A stretch of DNA of 7,231 bases from Bacteroidota bacterium (GTDB lineage Bacteria > Bacteroidota > Bacteroidia > Bacteroidales > B18-G4), in assembly GCA_030635045.1 (NCBI GenBank), contig DAOVZP010000079.1:1-7231 (forward strand), given 5' to 3'. The position numbers and the translations under genes are program-made. Positions 6,041 to 7,231 of the stretch are shown here, piece after piece. Every line of letters starts with the position of its first letter. The stretch's first letter is position 1. The notes below the pieces were generated by a model, which saw only the letters and a program-made list of their open reading frames with translations, was not told where the DNA came from and did no database searches.

Positions 6041-6103
6041 AGTACTTGGAATACTTGAAGTACTTGAAATACTTGGAGTACTTGGAGTATTTGGAATACT
6101 TAG
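6041..6103 (+). repeat. seven imperfect 9-bp tandem repeats (ARTACTTGR)
   Basis: Seven head-to-tail 9-mers begin 5 nt after the gldD stop: AGTACTTGG, AATACTTGA, AGTACTTGA, AATACTTGG, AGTACTTGG, AGTATTTGG, AATACTTAG. Only a few positions vary, so slippage expansion is the likely origin. Because 9 is a multiple of 3, one frame reads as a (Tyr-Leu-Glu/Lys)n repeat ending in TGA, but it has no start codon of its own and overlaps gldD out of frame. The contained AGTACT core is palindromic, so the transcript could fold back. Similar short intergenic repeats occur, from memory, in other Bacteroidales genomes. Confidence 0.9.
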
Positions 6104-6217
6104 AATGAGGGCAAGCCTTTTTTAATCACTCGGCACTCATCACTCCCCCGGGTAACCCTAAAGCCAGTTTTACGTTTAAATTCTATTGGCAGGGGCTCTG
6201 CTTTTCCCAAAAAGTCT

Positions 6218-6225
6218 TACTTTTG
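6218..6225 (+). promoter_or_regulatory. possible -7 element of the corA promoter
   Basis: TACTTTTG matches TAnnTTTG and ends 53 nt before the preferred corA ATG, a distance like those at hup and gldE. No well-spaced TTG/TTTG -33 element is visible: the nearest TTG, 6186-6188, is 29 nt away. This is therefore a weak call. Confidence 0.35.
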
Positions 6226-6278
6226 GAAACCCTGACAAAAATTCCCCGGTTATTAATGTCATAATTCCGGAAGAAGAA

Positions 6279-7190
6279 ATGATAGAAACCATCAAAATAG
6301 GAACCCTTAAATGGCTTCATGCCCTTAAAAAGGATGAGGAAGACATTCAGTTCCCTGCACATACATCCTATTTTCAGCTACGGGACCTGGAAGACTGCCG
6401 TTCAAGATTGAATCAGCGGCCTAAGGTGGATATCTATGATGACTATTATTTTATGATCCTGCATTTCCCGAATTTTGATAAATCAGGAAAGTTTCTGCAA
6501 ACCAAGGAGTTGAAAATATTCTGGGGAGAAGATTATGTGATCACCATGGGCAGTTCGCACTGGGTTGTGATGGATATGTTCAAAGAAGCCCAGGACCAGG
6601 AAGCCAGAAAGGAAGATTTTGAGATTGGTACCAGTGATGCCTTGCTCTACCATATCCTTGAACGACTGATGCGGGAAACCATGGTTTTGCTTCGTAAAGT
6701 TGGAAATGATGTGGAGTTTTTAAACAGTGAACTGTTTAATATTAAAGCCAGGGAAATTATTCAAAGGATCTCGGTAACCCGTAAGAATATTATTTTGCTT
6801 AATACCATCTTTAAGCCTCAATTGCCGTTATTCCAGAGGTTTGAAATAGGAAAGATCGAAGGTTATGCCGAGAATATGGAAGACTACTGGGGTAATATCC
6901 TCGACTACTACCAGAAGATGTGGGATATGACCGAAGATTACCAGGAACTGGTCGAAGGACTTTCTAAAACCTTTGATTCCATGCAGGCACATAAGATCAA
7001 CGACATCATGAAGGTGCTTACCTTTTTCTCCACTATCTTGCTTCCACTCACATTTATCACCGGCCTGTACGGAATGAATGTTGGCCTGCCACTGCAAAAC
7101 GATCCCAATTCATTCTTTATCGTTCTTCTGTCCATGGTGATAATCGTGGTGGTGATGCTGCTCTACTTCAAAAGGAAGAATTGGATATAA
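6279..7190 (+). CDS. corA: CorA-family magnesium/cobalt transporter
   Basis: Pentameric inner-membrane channel-type transporter that takes up Mg2+ (and Co2+ or Ni2+). It has 303 residues from the ATG at 6279. A large cytoplasmic alpha/beta domain plus long stalk helix (about 1-245) precedes two C-terminal membrane segments (about 246-264 and 279-297). The diagnostic GMN motif closes the first segment (YGMN, residues 264-267), and a basic tail (KRKNWI) ends the protein. The loop after GMN reads VGLPLQNDP rather than the classical MPE-type loop, which is common among diverged CorA homologues, so ion preference is uncertain. The frame also extends upstream to a TTG at 6186 (31 more residues), but that stretch overlaps the candidate promoter and lacks CorA similarity. 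It is separated from gldD by about 240 nt including the repeat tract, so it is likely an independent unit. Confidence 0.93.
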   Translation: MIETIKIGTLKWLHALKKDEEDIQFPAHTSYFQLRDLEDCRSRLNQRPKVDIYDDYYFMILHFPNFDKSGKFLQTKELKIFWGEDYVITMGSSHWVVMDMFKEAQDQEARKEDFEIGTSDALLYHILERLMRETMVLLRKVGNDVEFLNSELFNIKAREIIQRISVTRKNIILLNTIFKPQLPLFQRFEIGKIEGYAENMEDYWGNILDYYQKMWDMTEDYQELVEGLSKTFDSMQAHKINDIMKVLTFFSTILLPLTFITGLYGMNVGLPLQNDPNSFFIVLLSMVIIVVVMLLYFKRKNWI

Positions 7191-7231
7191 AAAGATTCCT
7201 ATCCCTGCCTTCGCAATGACTCCATATGGAT

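Noticed and set aside
6041..6103. CRISPR array
   Set aside because: The 9-bp units are directly abutting with no spacers; this is a simple tandem repeat.
6043..6108. Open (Tyr-Leu-Glu/Lys)n reading frame over the tandem repeat
   Set aside because: No start codon within it and out of frame with gldD. It is open only because the repeat period is a multiple of three.
6104..6125. Terminator after gldD (GGCAAGCC followed by a T-run)
   Set aside because: The stem would be only 3 bp with a 2-nt loop, which cannot form a stable terminator hairpin.
6186..6278. TTG-initiated N-terminal extension of corA
   Set aside because: Rare start codon; the 31 residues have no CorA similarity and overlap a -7-like element. 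An ATG at 6279 gives a normal-length protein.
7191..7231. Start of another gene after corA
   Set aside because: Only 41 bases remain and no start codon, promoter or terminator can be supported.

Overview
The window looks like chromosomal core DNA from a member of the Bacteroidota, probably a Bacteroidales-like lineage. Three things point there: gldE and gldD lying next to ssb, start codons preceded by A/T-rich leaders without Shine-Dalgarno sequences, and promoter elements of the TAnnTTTG (-7) type. I see no phage, transposon, CRISPR array, tRNA or rRNA. The genes recognised are ordinary housekeeping genes; the real interest lies between them.

Left part (1-2945, all minus strand). HU (hup) is followed 20 nt later by a 29-residue, extremely basic AURKAIP1/COX24-type protein (a likely ribosome-associated peptide), and this pair ends at a perfect 13-bp-stem intrinsic terminator. 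Next come rng (RNase G, GTG start, with an inverted repeat just before the start) and, 9 nt further, trpS (tryptophanyl-tRNA synthetase), which runs off the left edge without its C-terminus. The theme is nucleoid, ribosome, RNA processing and translation.

Middle (2946-3482). The 537-nt space between divergent hup and ssb is not empty. It holds a short plus-strand reading frame (3082-3237) whose first 20 codons match the MutY N-terminus and whose last 17 match the MutY helix-hairpin-helix region, with the catalytic core between them deleted. I read it as the wreck of mutY, the gene I remember as the usual occupant of this spot upstream of ssb in Bacteroidota. This is the most notable observation in the window.

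Right part (3483-7190, all plus strand). ssb has its own promoter and ends in an intrinsic terminator. The gldE promoter is embedded in that terminator region, which moves the likely gldE start to 4100. gldE overlaps gldD (a lipoprotein) by 8 nt, so the two form a translationally coupled gliding/type 9 secretion-associated pair. After gldD comes a 63-bp tract of seven imperfect 9-bp tandem repeats, then a CorA-family divalent-cation transporter gene.
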